Below the pieces are notes generated by a model, which worked only from the letters and a program-made list of their open reading frames with translations, was not told where the DNA came from and did not search any database. The position numbers were made by a program, and so were the translations under genes. This document shows, one piece after another, positions 62,550 through 64,000 of a DNA stretch of 64,000 bases. Positions within the stretch are counted from its first letter, which is position 1, and every line of letters starts with the position of its first letter. The DNA is from Perlabentimonas sp041656735 (GTDB taxonomy: Bacteria > Bacteroidota > Bacteroidia > Bacteroidales > Tenuifilaceae), in contig JBBACY010000010.1 in the NCBI GenBank assembly GCA_041656735.1, positions 23,245 through 87,244 on the forward strand, written 5' to 3'.

Positions 62550-63707
62550 ATGCAGGATAAGAAAACTTACATAGCAAAAACCCTTCATGGGTTAGAAGAG
62601 TTACTAGCCAAAGAATTAACAACCATAGGCGCTGATGATGTAACCATTCAGCGCCGAATGGTTAGCTTTACAGGCAATACCGAGATACTTTACAGAGCAA
62701 ACTTTCAAACCCGAACAGCAACCCGTATTCTAATGCCTATTTACGAGTTTAAGGCTCGTAACGAGGAGGAACTATATGGAATAGCCAAAAAATTCGATTG
62801 GACCAGCGTAATGGATATTTCGCATAAGTTTGCAGTTGATGCCACCGTAAATTCCGAAATATTTACACACTCCCACTATATTGCCCTGAAACTTAAAGAT
62901 GCCGTAGCTGACCATTTTAGGGATCGGTTTGGACGACGACCGTTTGTTGACCCAAAAAAACCTCACATTCAGCTGCATATTCACATTAACGGTCAGGACT
63001 GCACCCTACTACTCGACTCATCGGGCGAATCGCTTCACAAGAGAGGGTATAAGTTATATCAAGATATTGCACCTATTAATGAAGTTTTGGCCGCAGGGCT
63101 GATAATGCTTTCGGGGTGGGATGCTAAAACGCCATTTATTGACCCAATGTGCGGCTCAGGAACTATTGCCATTGAGGCCGCTTTAATAGCTCGAGGTATT
63201 GCCCCTGGGGTATTCAGAAAAAATTTCGGCTTCGAAAACTGGCTTAACTTCGAAAAAGAGACATTTGAGAAGGTTTTTAACGACGAAAGCTACGAACGAG
63301 ATTGGACACCCACAATTATTGGTGGAGACCTATCAAACAGGGCTATTGAGCTTGCAATACTCAATGCAAAAAATGCCGGCGTGCACAAGTTTATCAATAT
63401 GTCCAAACGTTCGGTATTCGATTTCGACCCACCGCAAGGGCCTGGCACAGTTATAACCAATCCACCATATGGAGAAAGGCTTAAAAAAGACCAAATAACC
63501 ACCTTTTACAAGCAGTTAGGCGATTGTTTTAAGCAAAGGTACCAAGACTACAATATATGGATGATAAGCGGCAATATGGAGGCTATAAAGAGTTTTGGCT
63601 TACACCAGTCCAAAACCCACACCCTTTTTAACGGGCCCCTCGAATGTAAGTATCAGCGGTACGATATATACTCGGGAAGCAAAAAGATGAAATATAGAGA
63701 ACAATAA
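62550..63707 (+). CDS. THUMP-domain 23S rRNA methyltransferase (RlmL N-terminal type)
   Basis: 385 residues. N-terminal ferredoxin-like/THUMP RNA-binding domain (about 1-160, HGLEELLAKEL, RRMVSFTG), then a Rossmann SAM domain with DPMCGSGTIAIEAALIARGIAPG and catalytic TNPPYGERL, fitting N2-guanine methylation as in RlmL (G2445). It lacks the second RlmK half of the E. coli fusion. Cotranscribed with the helicase, a natural pair in ribosome maturation. Confidence 0.92.
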   Translation: MQDKKTYIAKTLHGLEELLAKELTTIGADDVTIQRRMVSFTGNTEILYRANFQTRTATRILMPIYEFKARNEEELYGIAKKFDWTSVMDISHKFAVDATVNSEIFTHSHYIALKLKDAVADHFRDRFGRRPFVDPKKPHIQLHIHINGQDCTLLLDSSGESLHKRGYKLYQDIAPINEVLAAGLIMLSGWDAKTPFIDPMCGSGTIAIEAALIARGIAPGVFRKNFGFENWLNFEKETFEKVFNDESYERDWTPTIIGGDLSNRAIELAILNAKNAGVHKFINMSKRSVFDFDPPQGPGTVITNPPYGERLKKDQITTFYKQLGDCFKQRYQDYNIWMISGNMEAIKSFGLHQSKTHTLFNGPLECKYQRYDIYSGSKKMKYREQ

Positions 63708-63719
63708 CAAGCCATTCTG

Positions 63720-63747
63720 AAGCGTTAAATTTTTAACGCTTTTTTTT
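63720..63747 (+). terminator. Rho-independent terminator after rRNA methyltransferase
   Basis: AGCGTTA / TAACGCT stem (63721-63727 with 63734-63740) followed by seven Ts. Lies 13 bases past the stop and ends the deaD-methyltransferase transcript. Confidence 0.88.
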
Positions 63748-63923
63748 ATAGTCTAGCTTTATTTTTAATCATTGGTGTCCGATAAATATTCTAGAATCAT
63801 TCCAGACTCATTGTTTTTACTGGTTAAGCTTAGAATAGCCCATATCGGAGGCTTAGTTTTCAACTTGTGTATTATAGCAGAAACCAATGCTCTCAATTCA
63901 CTTTTCTCAACTATTTACAATTG

Positions 63924-63970
63924 TTGGGGCTTTGCCCCAGACCCCACTTACTTTCTTTGTTGCTTCACAC
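63924..63970. repeat. Short GC-rich REP-like element
   Basis: GGGGC-TTT-GCCCC hairpin (63926-63938) followed by AGACCCC and a pyrimidine-rich CTTTCTTTGTTGCTTC tract. This recalls short extragenic repeats common near genes in Bacteroidetes. Seen once here; the rest of 63748-64000 has no gene I can support. Confidence 0.45.
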
Positions 63971-64000
63971 CGATTTTAATTTTTAAGAGTGTTCAGCGAG

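Noticed and set aside
1..64000. Defence island, prophage or secondary-metabolite cluster
   Set aside because: No nuclease/toxin pairs, phage, synthase or mobility genes recognised on either strand.

Overview
The window looks like chromosomal DNA of an anaerobic member of the Bacteroidetes, most likely order Bacteroidales or Marinilabiliales. This rests on a SusC/SusD/SusE-type starch locus, a GH13 amylase ending in a type IX secretion (Por) sorting domain, many short Bacteroidetes-style lipoproteins, TAnnTTTG promoter elements, and anaerobe-type oxygen and redox enzymes (rubrerythrin, flavodiiron protein, indolepyruvate:ferredoxin oxidoreductase). The DNA is AT-rich throughout. I saw no rRNA, tRNA, CRISPR array, prophage, transposase or other mobile gene. 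The species assignment is inference.

Layout. 1-8617 (+): end of a polysaccharide utilization locus with SusC (cut by the left edge), SusD, a four-module SusE/F-like lipoprotein and a secreted amylase. 8875-9990 (+): PagL-like lipid A deacylase. 10088-19248 (-): three envelope proteins of unknown function; a TPR protein, phosphosulfolactate synthase (ComA) and undecaprenyl-phosphate translocase (PopT/DUF368); iorAB; and a coupled pair of a cysteine-less ArsC-like protein and a YjbQ protein. 19379-33354: oligopeptidase B, two thioredoxin-fold proteins, rubrerythrin with a candidate PerR-type operator, a second YjbQ protein, TatD, a D-threonine aldolase-like enzyme, a PhnP-like hydrolase, a BASS transporter, a 7TM-GAF sensor, flavodiiron protein and a lipoprotein amylase. 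33596-40660: phosphofructokinase, PgpH-like HD hydrolase, a lone MacB/FtsX-type permease and TsaD. 40802-48491: TamB, ExbB-ExbD-TonB, a TSUP permease and a cupin. 48752-53942 (-): nucleotide-sugar operon (UDP-xylose synthase, RfbA, RfbC, RfbD, phosphoglucomutase). 54252-63707 (+): ribosomal protein S1, STAS protein, RNase Z, GMP synthase, S41 protease, DEAD-box helicase and an rRNA methyltransferase.

Functional links. SusC/D/E capture starch oligosaccharides, the two GH13 enzymes can cut them outside the cytoplasm, ExbB/ExbD/TonB can energise SusC import, and phosphofructokinase feeds glycolysis. PopT, the rfb/UXS operon, TamB and the PagL-like enzyme all concern cell-envelope and surface-glycan assembly. 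Most of the window is conserved housekeeping sequence. The most unusual points are the ArsC-like protein that has lost all three expected catalytic/redox cysteines and is translationally coupled to yjbQ; comA in a non-methanogen next to a lipid-carrier transporter; a lone permease with a palindromic enhancer-like site and a sigma-54-like promoter; a 7TM-GAF receptor with no output domain; and an IorA without its ferredoxin domain. I found no clear new multi-gene system.
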